Below are positions 33,483 to 44,810 of a stretch of 64,000 nt of DNA, in pieces. Source of the DNA: Adiantum capillus-veneris. Taxonomy: Eukaryota > Streptophyta > Polypodiopsida > Polypodiales > Pteridaceae. The notes beneath the pieces were generated by a model, which searched no databases, was not told the origin of the DNA, and saw nothing but the letters and a program-made list of their open reading frames with translations. Positions within the stretch are counted from its first letter, which is position 1. Every line of letters starts with the position of its first letter. Where the stretch lies: assembly GCA_014529385.2 (NCBI GenBank), contig CM043952.1:157837057-157901056 (forward strand). The letters are read 5' to 3'. A program made the position numbers and the translations under genes.

Positions 33483-35102
33483 TTAGTCCACAAAGGGGAG
33501 TAAGCCCAAAGCTTTGCGGAAAGCTTCAAGCTTCTCACGAGACAATGCCTTTGTGAAAAGATCTGCAAGGTTGTCCTGTGTTGGCACATAAGCCAAGATG
33601 ATCTCTCCTGCTGAGAGCCTTTCCCTGACATAATGGTAATGCACCTCAATGTGCTTTGTACGAGCATGAAAAATTGGGCTCCTTGCAACTGCCAATGCGC
33701 TCTGACTGTCGGTGTAGATAGTGTTGGCAGTGTCCTATCCAACACCCAAATCAGCCATAAGGCATCTGAGCCATACACACTCAACCATAGCTGTGAAGAC
33801 TGCGCTATACTCAGCCTCACAACTCAAAGTGGCCACAGTAGGTTGCTTCTTTCTCAACCATGATATACATGAACTGCCGAGCATGAAAAAAAAACCACTT
33901 GTGGACACTCGCATGTCAAAACAACCAGCCCAATCTGAGTCCGAAAAAGCATGTAAGTCTCGCGGCAATGATCCCCCCTTGGGATAAAACAAGCCAAGAT
34001 GTAAAGTGCCACTAAGGTAGCGGAAAATCCTCTTGACAGTCTGCCAATGCTTAGACCCTGGGCTATGCATAAATCTGCTGACCTGTGAGACTGCAAATTG
34101 AATATCCAGCCTTGTGTTGCATACATAAATGAGGCAGCCAACAGTAGTTTGATAAAGAGTGACATCAGTAGGATCACCAGCATCATGTAGACTCAACTTC
34201 AAACCTGTTTCCATGGGAGTGGCAATAGGTTTGCAATCCTCAAGTCCAAACTTACATAGCAATGTCTCTATGTAACTTTTCTGACACAAGGCAATACCAC
34301 CATCACACTGCTTAAACTGTATACCCAAGTAATGATGCAACAGCCCCAAATCTTTCATCTTGAAAGTAGCATTCAAATCAGCCTTAAATTCAGCAATATG
34401 TCTCTCATTTGGTCCAGTGATCAGCATATTATCGACATAAAGAACCACAATGAGAAATACATCATCCTCATGCTTTACATACAATGTGCTTTCTATTGGA
34501 CTGTTACAAAAGCCTCATTTAACCAAATGAGTGTCATCTTTCTCATACCAAGCACAAGGAGATTGCTTCAATCCATACAAATCCTTGTTACATTTGCACA
34601 CTTTGTCCTCTTGTCCTTTTATGACAAAACCGCGAGGCTGCGTTACATAAACTTCCTCAAATATGTCACCATTCAAGAAAGCAGTAACAATGTCTGATTG
34701 ATGTACATCCCAACCAAAATGAGCTGCCAATGCACATAGAAAACGCACAGTAGTCATACGACAAGTGGGAGCAAAAGTCTCTTCATAATCTATGCCTTTT
34801 TGTTGTGCATAACCCTTTGCAACAAGTCGAGCCTTATGGCGATCAATCTCACCATCCGGCTTGTGTTTCAACTTGTAAAGCCACTTCGTACCAATGGCCT
34901 TTTTTCCAGGAGGCAAATCACATAAAGTCCATGTGTCATTTTCTATAAGTGCATCATATTTTGATTGCATGGCAGCCATCCAATTTTCTGAATTATGTGC
35001 TTCATCAAAAGACAGAGGCTCCTCAACATCATGTAAGCTAGACACAGCCAAAGCATAACAATCTGATGCATAAGATGCATGGCGAGAGCCTGAAAAGACC
35101 AT
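33483..35102 (-). pseudogene. Ty1/copia RT-RNase H (C2 copy B)
   Basis: Minus-strand frame from about 35102: ENWMAAMQSKYDALIENDTW, GTKWLYKLKHKPDGEIDRHK, VAKGYAQQKGIDYEETFAP, GLKQSPCAWYEK, a TAA at 34517, then LYVDNMLITG (catalytic YVDD changed to YVDN), MKDLGLLHHYLGIQF, SDSDWAGCFDMR, LSCEAEYSAV, ARTKHIEVHYHYV and TQDNLADLFTKALS, ending at 33483. A stop also replaces Gln near 33735. The RNase H motifs are better kept than in copy A. It is 5' truncated near 35102, so protease and integrase are absent. Confidence 0.93.
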
Positions 35103-35399
35103 ATTAGGTATTTTGGTAAAAATCTCACATTATGGGAATCTCCAAATCGACTAAATTCATGTAATTTGGGAATTTTCCACTTAAAGTGGGAAAAACTGAG
35201 GTGTGTGGTTAGTAAATAAAGTGAAAATCTCATAGGATTGTGGTGTTGATAAACACCAAAAGTCAAGAGGATGTACAACACATGGATTTGAATAATAACT
35301 ACGAATTACATTAAAAAAAGGAAGATACAAAAAAGATTTTGTTTACAAATTGACTAGTATAGTCACAATAGAAGCTCCACATAATTCTACTCCACATTT
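35103..35399. other. No recognisable gene
   Basis: AT-rich spacer between the truncated end of C2 copy B and the transposase-like pseudogene. I see no motif in it. Confidence 0.5.
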
Positions 35400-38300
35400 G
35401 ATACCATATCTGAACTTTGATCCAAGTGTGGTTGATGTGCACGAGTGAGGCCTTCTTTGGCTTTTAGAGCATGCCTTTCTGGAATCTTTATTCTAGAAAA
35501 TGGTCCTTCTTTGTTGGGTCTCCAGGACCAAACAATTACATCTACAGTTTTCCACACATGTGGGTCCTTATAGTTGACAGCCCAATAACCCTTTCAACAA
35601 TTACTGTAAGCTTGAGTATCTGTCATCCCACTTTTTCTCGCGCAAGGTGCCCAATATTGAATCAAGATTTTTCTGTAGTTTGGTGATGTAGGCTCATTAT
35701 CAATGTCAGATAAAGCCATTGCAAGCCACACTGGATAGATTTCTGTGTCACTCGGAACATGCATAAGAAAGTCACCTTGGTGCACATCAAACATAGGGTC
35801 AAACTCTTCCCTTGGCCTATCTCGTTGAGGCCCACAAAAATGATCGTTCAACTCTTCAAGGCCTAGGAATCTTTCTGCTCCTTGTTGAAAATTCATTGTA
35901 GTGCTTTGTAGGTGAGAATATTCTTGAGATTTTGGCCAAAACATTTCATACAAGACTCCCTCTGATATGATTGCTTTTCCAATATCTTCAATTACCTTAC
36001 TGCAATAATCTATCACGGGTCTATAATATCGCGGAATACTTGAACCATTCCCAAAATTTTTCCAAAATTTTATATAGTTCTTTAGCCCCAAAATGACTTC
36101 TTCGTGGGCCTTGACATACTCGGCCATTTGTACTAGAGGTGGATCTCCATGTGGTAACATTGGCTTGCCTTCTGTGTCTGTTTTCCAAAGGCGAATACTT
36201 CCACTCCAACTTGATACACCTACATGTGCCTTATATTGCATCATTGGTGTCTCATCCTGCATAAAGAACCTGAACTGAAGCGGTTTGGAATGTCCAACAA
36301 GTATGTCTTGTCCATCGCAAAGATAGCCATCACAATATTGCTTGAAATCGGGGATCTTTGTGAGAAAAAATGGAGCTGGAGATGAAGATGAGTTGTTTCG
36401 TAATGTATCCATCAAATGTGGCAAAGTATAGGTTTGTGTAACTCTCAACTTCTCTGAAAACCTACTAAACATGGCGTCTATGTCCTCATGTGTATGCCCA
36501 ACCATTAAAAATCCCAGCTGGATGGTTTTGAAAACACCCCTTACAACAAGCATTGACAAATAGGCAAATAAATATCGATTTTTGTTTTCCCCTGCACAAT
36601 TATCCAATTGTAGCAACAAATTCTATGGCAACCTGCGAAATGTTGACCCCAATTCCTCTTCTGCAATTTCTGACTGCACAATGGGCTCTTTTCCATCACT
36701 CAAGTTATGTTAGTCCAAAGCATCCCTTGAGTTCAAAGCATGTAGTAGTGAAATATTGCTCCTTGGAAGTCCATTTGTTACTAGATCACCAAGAGGATGC
36801 TTATCTATCCTCTCTAGGTTATGTAAACAATTAGCAATTGAGCCAATTGTAAGTTTGGATCAGCTGGCCACAAACCATTCAAGACAAAGTGTCCGTAATG
36901 ACCTTCTCCATGTCCATGAGTGATCATGCCAATCAATGCCACCTGCAGATTATATCGTGAATCCACACCCTTGGGAACAATGTGTAATCTAGGAATGGCA
37001 GTCTTCTTTTGATCCATCTTATCATGGATTATGCATACATATTTTTGTGGTTGAGTTTCTGAATACGTGCGCCATGCATAATATAGGCTTCTGAAACTCT
37101 TTTGTTGTGCCATGTGAACTTCTCTCTCCCTCAAGAGAAGAGCTCTCTCTTCAAGAGAAGGTTTAGCTTCTAACCTTGCCTTGATTGAGCTACAAATATT
37201 GCACTTAGAGAACTCACTCGTCTTTGTTAAAGTGACATGTGGGTATACTTTGTTCCAAATTCTACCAAAAGAAGATTGGGATAGCTTCTTCTCATAGCCC
37301 ATTTGGTCAAGTGTCGTGTTGATTTCACATAAAATATCCACTTGTTTGTATGTTGATGGAATCACCAATTGAGTCTCCCTTGAGCCATCTAGTAGTGTTC
37401 TACTTCTATGTGGCATCTTCTCAGAGTTGTTTTCCACAAAATCATTTAGTAGTTCTCTTGCTAAACTAGTATGTTGAAGTCCCCTTCTCAATGTACATGT
37501 GTTCCCATGTACATATTGGTGCACACCATTTTCAAAGTTCTCCTTGTATCGATAAAATGATGTCTTTGGTATTCCATGTAGCTCATACCATGCTCTACAA
37601 CAAACAATAGAGCCATTTAGCCTGAATTGGTATCGATGACTTCTCATCTTTCTGATAACATATAGAAAGAACATCATAAATATAATTAGTGCGTTATTTT
37701 TGAGACTCTCCCCAAAATTGTTGTCGTAACCTTGTCACCATATCACGATCTGCAAACTGGAAACATTTTTGTGCACAACAATCAATGCATGATACCCTTT
37801 GAATTGATTTTTTTGAAAGGTAAAAAGTCGAAGCTGGTGCTGCTTTTGATTTTTGAGTCCTGTTCATGAAAGTGTATCGGCTCTTCCTTGACAACTGGAC
37901 AACATTACTCCCATCAAGTTTTTTTCCAACATTGTCATCGTTGGATACATTCTCATATGTAGCATGCATGCCATCAATATGAACAAAGCGTTGCAATGGG
38001 CTCCCATTCAACATTGTTGTCTGCTTGATGGGCCACTTTAGCAAAGTGATGCTACCCACTTCAACCACATCATCAATGCTTGCATTTTCTCTTTCAATAC
38101 CCACACCCACACAATCATGACCAAGTTCCTGAAAGTTGACATAATCATGTGGAAATACATATAAGATGGTCCCTTCATTCATGGTTTGCATCATTGTGTC
38201 ATCTTTTAAAAGGATCCTCTGATTTCTCCAAGACTCTCAAATCACTGCTTCAAATTCTGGGCTTGTCATAGGTATTGCATCTGTAACTAGAGGATCAGAA

Positions 38301-38611
38301 TGATCATGTTCTTCATCACCATTTTAGCTTTCCTCTGGATCAATTAAGTTCCCATTTAATACAAAATATTTCAAAAGAATCTTTGACCATCGAGCAACAC
38401 TCCATAATGAGCCTTGGAGAGATGAAGTATCCATTGTAGGAAAAGGTAGGACCACATCCTTCAAGCATTCCTCCACTAGTATGGAGACATTTCCTTGCCC
38501 TATCTTTGTACCAGCAAAAGTGGAATCTGGATATGTTCTACACACACAACCAATACCAACAATTTCATTGTCAAGTATCATATGTACTTTCTCCCCAGAT
38601 TCGAAGTCCAT
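35400..38611 (-). pseudogene. DDE/RNase H-like transposase, decayed
   Basis: Minus strand. The ATG at 38611 (MDFESGEKVHMILDNEIVG) directly follows a splice-acceptor-like TTTTTCACTTACAG. The frame runs to 37694 with TAA and TGA near 38324 and 38237. A Cys-rich CIDCCAQKCFQF and RLRQQFWGES lie near 37770-37700. After a frameshift in an A run come a helix-turn-helix-like CCRAWYELHGIPKTSFYRYK (about 37570), a CNIC site (about 37190), Asp residues in CIIHDKMDQKK (about 37020), and HGHGEGHYGHF. After a second frame change come LQLDNCAGENKNRYLFAYLS (about 36610) and MVGHTHEDIDAMFSRFS (about 36510), then a C-terminal WLAMALSD...QYWAPC. The D / DN-x-x-GENKN / GHTHEDID order is what I recall for the DUF7869-type transposase-like family. 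A final TAA at 35594 is followed by more coding-like sequence to about 35400. Confidence 0.7.
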
Positions 38612-38699
38612 CCTGTAAGTGAAAAAGATTACATTGTTAAATCCATAGTTATAGAAAAATACTCTTCAAACAAAAAATCATGCTACAACATGAAAAAGG
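38612..38699. other. Spacer before repeat array, splice acceptor
   Basis: Just upstream of the transposase-like ATG; the complement contains a polypyrimidine stretch and CAG (AG at 38614-38613). A non-coding first exon further upstream, within the repeats, is therefore possible. Confidence 0.45.
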
Positions 38700-40330
38700 T
38701 TTGCATAGGTTGGACAAGTGGTGAACCTTGAGACCAAATCCTCGTTGCTATATTAATGGAAGCAAGGTTGGAAATTATGGTGGATCTTGAAACCAAAGCA
38801 TCCTTGCTATATTAGAGCATAGGTTGGACAAGTGGTGGACCTAGTTGTAATACCCACTTCCACCTGTCAACTACTATAGGACTATGCTTTCCAATGTCCA
38901 AGTATCCCTTGATTTTTGCAAGGTTGAACACATGGTGGACCTTGAAACAAAAATCCCCTTTCTATATCAGAGCATACCTTGGACAAGTGGTGGACCTAGT
39001 TATAATGCCCAATATCCAAGGTGAAATACCTTAGGACCTTGCTACCTTGATTGCCAATGTTTACGTAGCCCCTCATTTCTTTAATGGAAGCAAGGTTGGA
39101 CAAGTGGTGGACCTTGAAACCAAATCCTCTTTGCTATATTAGAGCATAGGTTGGACCTAGTTGTAATACCCACTGCCACCTATCAACTACTATAGGACTA
39201 TGCTTTCCAATGTCCAAGTATCCCTTGAGTCTTTCAAGGTTGAACACGTGGTGGACCTTGAGACGAAAATCCCCTTTCTATATCAGAGCATAGCTTGGAC
39301 AAAGTGGTGGACCTAGTTATAATGCCCAAGGGACCTTGAAATGAAAATCCCCTTTCTATATCAGAGCATAGTTTGGACAAGTGGTGGACCTAGTTATAAT
39401 GCCCAATATCCAAGGTGAAATACCTTAGGACCTTGCTACCTTGCTTGCCAATGTTTACGTAGCCCCGCATTTCTTTAATGGAATCAAGGTTGGACAAGTA
39501 GTGGACCTTGAAACCAAAGCCTCTTTGCTATATGAGAGTATAGGTTGGACCTAGTTGTAATACCCACTGCCACCTATCAACTACTATAGGAATATGCTTT
39601 CCAATGTCCAAGTATCCTTGAGTCTTGCAAGGTTGAACACGTGGTGGACCTTGAAACGAACATCCCCTTTCTATATCAGAGCATATCTTGGACAAGTGGT
39701 GGACCTAGTTATAATGCCCCTCCTTTCTTTAATGGAAGAAAGGTTGGAAAAGTGGTGAATCATGAAACCCAAACCCTTTGGATATATATAGAGGATAGCT
39801 TGGACAAGTGGTGGGCTTAGTTGTAGTATCCAATGTCCAAGGTCCAAGGTGAACTATGTAAAGACCTTACTTCCAAAAACAAAGTCGTACAAGTGGTTCT
39901 CCTTGAAACCAAAACCTCCTTAGTATATTAGAACATAGCTTGGAGAAGTGGTGGACTTAGTTGTAATGGTGAATGTCCAAAGCAAACTATTATAGGACCT
40001 TTCTTCCCAAATCAAGTTTGGACAAGTGGTGGATCTTGAAACCAAAACCCCCTTACTCTATTAGAGCATAGATTAGATAAGTGGTGGACCTAGCTGTCAT
40101 GGAAAATGTTCAATGTGAACTGCTACAGGACCTTGCTATTAAATGTCTAAGTAGAGCTAGCTTCTTTAATGGAGTCAAGGTTGGGAAAGTGGTGCATCTT
40201 GAAACCAAAAGCCCTTTATTGTATTAGAGCATAGCTTGGACAAGTGAGGGACCTAGTTTTAATGTGTGATGTCCAAAGAAAAGTATTACAAGACCTTGCT
40301 TTCCAATATTTGAATTGGTCAAGTGGTTAA
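38700..40330 (+). repeat. TTGGACAAGTGGTGGACC repeats, block 1
   Basis: Starting near 38706 the core TTGGACAAGTGGTGGACCTT (with variants) recurs roughly every 60-130 bases. Here it is embedded in longer near-identical units containing ACTATAGGACTATGCTTTCC and GGACCTTGCTACCTTG (for example around 38,820, 39,130 and 39,540). It begins immediately upstream of the transposase-like gene. I see no gene in it. Confidence 0.88.
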
Positions 40331-41019
40331 AACTAAGTATAAAACTTTGACCATTTTCTTCTCGAATTGCCAAAAAGCTAGTTTTATACACCCCTAAATG
40401 AAAATGGTTTAGGGTGGCCTTAAACAACGTTTTTTCAAAGACTTGAACAAAAGGGTTGCCGAAGAGTAATGAAAATTTATTATGGCTTGAAGTGCCTGAG
40501 TATGTGAAAACAAGCCTAGGTTTTCCACGAGGAAAAAGGTGACAAAAAAGAAGTGTTGTCTCTTATGACATAATAAGAACATTGGAAACTTAGGATTGAC
40601 CATGTGGCCTAAACTTTGGCAAGTGAAGTGGTGGCCAAGTTTTGTGGCACAGTAGATGCGGGGTCCTAGGGCAATGCCACAATGGGGTGCATCTGACGAG
40701 GCAGCGCTTCCACCTGAGGTTTGGGGGTAGCGCTCTTGATGGGGATGAGGAATATAGCGCTCTCGATGGCGGGGCTTGGGAGGCTGATTTTGGGATATTG
40801 TTTCGGGCAGGGTCAAGGGGCAGCGCCCCCGCGGGGCTAGGGGCAGCGCCCATAGAGTTTTTTTTTAAAAGTGAATTCCTAGTATAGAGTTACGCATGTT
40901 TTGCATATTTTCAACCATGATTTCTTTAATTTTGGCCGTGTAAATTGGTTAATGTTTTATACTGCTTTTGTTTTTTTAATCCTATGATAAAACTTGGACT
41001 TGTAGCATACGTGGCATTC
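40331..41019. other. GC-rich palindromic patch, no gene
   Basis: At about 40640-40860 the plus strand contains AGCGCT three times and two copies of GGGGCAGCGCCC, the second arm separated by CCGCGGGGCTA. This is a compact GC-rich island in AT-rich surroundings. It could be a promoter remnant or a fragment of another repeat; there is no coding evidence. Confidence 0.5.
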
Positions 41020-41310
41020 TAATAAACCCTATCAAGATTAGGCACAGAGAGAGCGCACGAGCAACGCACACAGAAAAAGCAGGCGAGCAGCAAACACACA
41101 GAAAGCGCACACGGATCGCACATAGTTGGAGTATACGCGTGCGTAGAGGAGAAAACCAAGCATCGTACACAACGCACAGGTGGAGCGCACAGGATTGACA
41201 GTTCTCGCACAAGATAAAGAAACAGCATCGTACGCAACGCTTTCCAGAAGGGAAGGATCGGGCATAGCTTCTTCTCAGGAGACATTGCACACCTCACGAA
41301 TAGAGAAAAA
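41020..41310. other. CA/GCAC-rich spacer
   Basis: Rich in AGCGCACA and ACGCACA words (GAGCGCACGAGCAACGCACA and similar) but not a clean tandem repeat. Open frames on the minus strand are Cys/Leu-rich and look like composition artefacts. It ends AAAAAACAG/GTATTTC, which could be read as a splice donor. Confidence 0.35.
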
Positions 41311-41430
41311 ACAGGTATTTCTCTCTCTCTCACTCTCTGTCTTTCTCCATACATAGAAGATGGTTCTCTGTAACTCTTTCTTGCACACACACTCTCTCGT
41401 CAAAAGACAGAGATACATAGTTTAAAAGGA

Positions 41431-41700
41431 TTCCCACACACATACACATATTCCCACACATCGTCTTCCTCTCTTCCACATACATAACCACAATGAAATC
41501 TCTTATCTTGCTGTCTCTCTCTTGAAATACATGCACATATTCCCACACATCGTCTTCCTCTCTTCCACATACATAACCACAGTGAAATCTGTTATCTTGT
41601 TGTCTCTCTCTTGAAAAAACGTGCACATATTCCCATACATCGTCTTCCTCTCTTCCACATACATAAACACAGTGAAATCTGTTATCTTTCTCTCTCTCCT
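41431..41700. repeat. About 90-bp tandem repeat, three copies
   Basis: Three copies of a unit containing CACATCGTCTTCCTCTCTTC and CATACATAACCACARTGAAA, with TCGTCTTCC at 41461, 41550 and 41640. They are followed by CTCTCT and TATC low-complexity sequence to about 41770. Confidence 0.88.
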
Positions 41701-41769
41701 CTCTATAGAAAACAAGTATTTCTCTCTCTCTCTCTATCTATCTATCTCTGTATCTTGCTATCTCTCTCT

Positions 41770-42209
41770 TGAAAATACATGCTCATGTATGTGTGCATAT
41801 GTGTTATCTATGTGTATGTATGTATATTTGTGTTATTTCATTGTAATACTCATACATAATGCAGATATACAATTACACTTAATTACGATATGCACACATA
41901 GTATATATACATACATAAATATCACAAATAACTAACACATTGTAATACTAGTAAACTTGAATGGAAGACTTACTTGCGTGATCTGTTAAAGTCAATTCGT
42001 TGCGAGTTTTGGATGTATGCTGAGCTGGTTTTCCTCTAATACATTTGTAGATATGATTGTAACTTCTGTTTCTCAACAAAAGTAGTGTTGTTTAGTGATA
42101 CACCTAATGGACATAAGTGGTTGAAACTAAGACATAAATGGTTGAAACTAGGACATGTAGACCAAAAATACGTGTATTTCTTTGGATGAATATATACACT
42201 TTTTGGTGA
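41770..42209. other. No recognisable gene
   Basis: AT-rich with (TATG)n-like stretches near 41810-41830. A short duplication, GGTTGAAACTA, occurs near 42120 and 42142. Confidence 0.4.
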
Positions 42210-43040
42210 CCCTTACCACAAGTGGTGGACCTTGAGACCAGTGGACTATAAGGACCTCCAAACAATACCTTGTACACTCAATCCTTCTTGGTATCTAGGT
42301 TGGACAAGTGGTGGACCTTGTTCAAATTCTCTAACCACTCTCTCTAACATGGTGACATAATTTAGGTGTGATAAATTCATATCTATGCAAACTAATATCA
42401 GTTAAGGCTTGTTAATTTCAATTTGTTTGAATTTATGTACAATATAGTGATTTGAGGTTTGCATATTTGAATTTAGGTGGGATAATGATATCTTTTTGTG
42501 GTAAACTTGAATTTAAAATCACTTTTGCGTGGAATATTTTAAATTTAAGTGGTAAAATTTAAATTTTATTAAAAAGTTTGAATTTTAAAATTTGGGCGGG
42601 ATATTTTGAAATTTAGGCGAGATATTTAAAATTTGGAAGGGATATTTTAAATTTAGGCGATAAGATTTTGAATTTTAAATTTAGGCGGGAAGGTTTTGAA
42701 TTTATAGGGAGAACTCCCCTACATAAGAGAGTATAGGTTGGACAAGTGGTGGACCTTAAAGCCAGAGCATCCATGCTACTAGACATGATAGGTAGGGAAT
42801 CTAGTTGAATATTGTATGTATAATATATATGTAATAGATCTAACTTGGACAAGTGGTGGACCTTGGAACAAAACACAATGTAAAACATATCATGCACATT
42901 CCAAGTGGTGAGAAAAAATATCATTTAAGATATAGCCTGATAGGTTGGACAAGTGGTGGACCTGAACACCCAAACCTTATTAATATAACGACATAAAGTG
43001 GAAAAGTGGTGAATCTTGAGACCAAACCACTCATGCTACT
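42210..43040 (+). repeat. Dispersed GGACAAGTGGTGGACC motifs, block 2
   Basis: The core occurs near 42220, 42302, 42738, 42846, 42945 and 42995, separated by unrelated AT-rich sequence. At 42540-42700 a different short motif, AAATTTRGGCGGGATATTTT-like, repeats four to five times. This block links the left and right satellite blocks. Confidence 0.8.
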
Positions 43041-43769
43041 GATAGCCGTTTCTCGGCTTTCCATAATTGCCATAGTAAGCTACCTCACCCTATCAAATCA
43101 CTCAAAAATTTTGGTTATCCGTACCATTTCACTGTATATAGGTGTGTGTGAGTTAGGGGACTTTTCCTATATCTTCTTAAAAACTCTCAATTAGCTAGTC
43201 ACTAGGCTAGTTGAGCCAAAAAAAATAAAAAACTAAAAAATATAAGTATATTATGGCCCATTTGTGTTTAAATATTTCATTGTATATAGGGCCTAAATAA
43301 AAGGATTTTTCATAATTATTTTGGTATTTATTTAAATATTTCTACCTAGGTGTGTGTTATTTATGCTATGTACATTGACTCATCATTACCATATTTTTTC
43401 TTACCATTTTGCATACTCTTTATTCCATATAAAAATAATTTCATGCAAGCTTCTCTTATTTTTGGTGTAACTCCATCCCAACAAAAATCCAAAAAAACTA
43501 GTTTTATTTATGTGTATATTTTTTCACTATTGTGATTTTTCCTTCCTACATCTATTCTCTTTTACACTCATAAATTAGAACACCAAAAATATTCATCTTT
43601 TTATGGTAGACTTATAATGAGAGAGATTTATTTTGACTCCTTTATATTTTTTCCACCTATATTATTTATATTTGACATGTACATATTTTTTTAGACCCCT
43701 AAATATTTGATTTTCTTAGTTGTACTATTATCTTTTATCATAATCTCAACAATATCTTCAATTATAGAC
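43041..43769. other. AT-rich spacer, nothing seen
   Basis: Long A/T stretches with no core motif, no plausible ORF and no LTR signature. Confidence 0.5.
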
Positions 43770-44766
43770 CTACCAAATAAGGTCAAGGGTATGTGGAATG
43801 CATGCATACACCATGGGGAGCTCACTCTTGGAGGTATTCAAAAGAATCATCCAAAGAAGGACCTCACAAGGACCTTGTGCAGTGGAAAAAACAGTCGGTT
43901 TTGCTGAATTTTTAAAGATCACATGCTCCCCGAATTTGGAAAGATGATACAAAAAAACGTTGTAGCTAGTGAGCTGAAATTTCACCTCAAATTTTTTCAT
44001 ATTTTTTTGAGCTACGAGCTGTGAGCTATGATTTTATTGGTGGACCCCAGTTTACCCATGCTATGCAGCCACACTCCCTCTTCCACTTTATCATTTTCCT
44101 CTTTCACACACACTCCTCCCTCTCCTTCCCACTCCCAAACCTGCAACTCCCATGTCCTAATTCACCCTCTTCACCATTGCCACATCTCTCACACCTCCAT
44201 AGCCTTCATCCTCCATTTCTACACCCTATGTGTCCCCCTTTCTCTCTACATATATGTCCATATTACCATACTCTCTTCAACTTTGTAAAGAACTTCAAAA
44301 AATCAGCAAAAATCCAAAGATAAACTCTGTAAATGAAGGCTTTTATCATGAATTTTCCAAGGTTTGAAGATAACATAGCTTCATCGACACGCGCTACTTC
44401 GCCATGCTGACCGCTTCTTCTACCGGTGCTGTAAAGAGGTGAATGTCAACTTCTCCAAGCTTCAACCTTGCTTTACAAGCTTATCCCTTCTCTAACTTTT
44501 CTCATCATATATCTCACCATTTGGTGAATGATTTTGTAAATATTTATTAGTGATAATTACTAACTACTAACCACTATCCTTATTGTAAAATGCACCCTCT
44601 ACTAGAGTAGGCCCTCCCAAATTATTCACTCAATCCCTCTCTCCTTTCATCCTCAATAATTCTCTTCCCTTGAGCCCACATCCATGTGACTCAAAGGACA
44701 AGAGAGACCCACCCTCATTAAAAAAAATAAAAATATGCATAATATTTTATTCCTTCAAATAAACTT

Positions 44767-44780
44767 GATTAGGCCTAATC
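44767..44780. promoter_or_regulatory. 14-bp perfect palindrome near TATA box
   Basis: GATTAGGCCTAATC is a perfect inverted repeat 21 bases upstream of CCTATAAATAGAGCCC. It could be a dimeric factor site of the LTR-like promoter. Confidence 0.5.
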
Positions 44781-44801
44781 CAAATCGGGGCTTCTAAAAC
44801 C

Positions 44802-44810
44802 TATAAATAG
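44802..44810 (+). promoter_or_regulatory. TATA box of LTR-like segment
   Basis: AAACCTATAAATAGAGCCCTTC is a strong plant TATA context. Confidence 0.5.

Noticed and set aside
40982-41390. Minus-strand Cys/Leu-rich frames that resemble a small secreted protein
   Set aside because: Composition follows the GCACA-rich DNA. Three overlapping frames look equally protein-like and none has a clear signal or conserved pattern.
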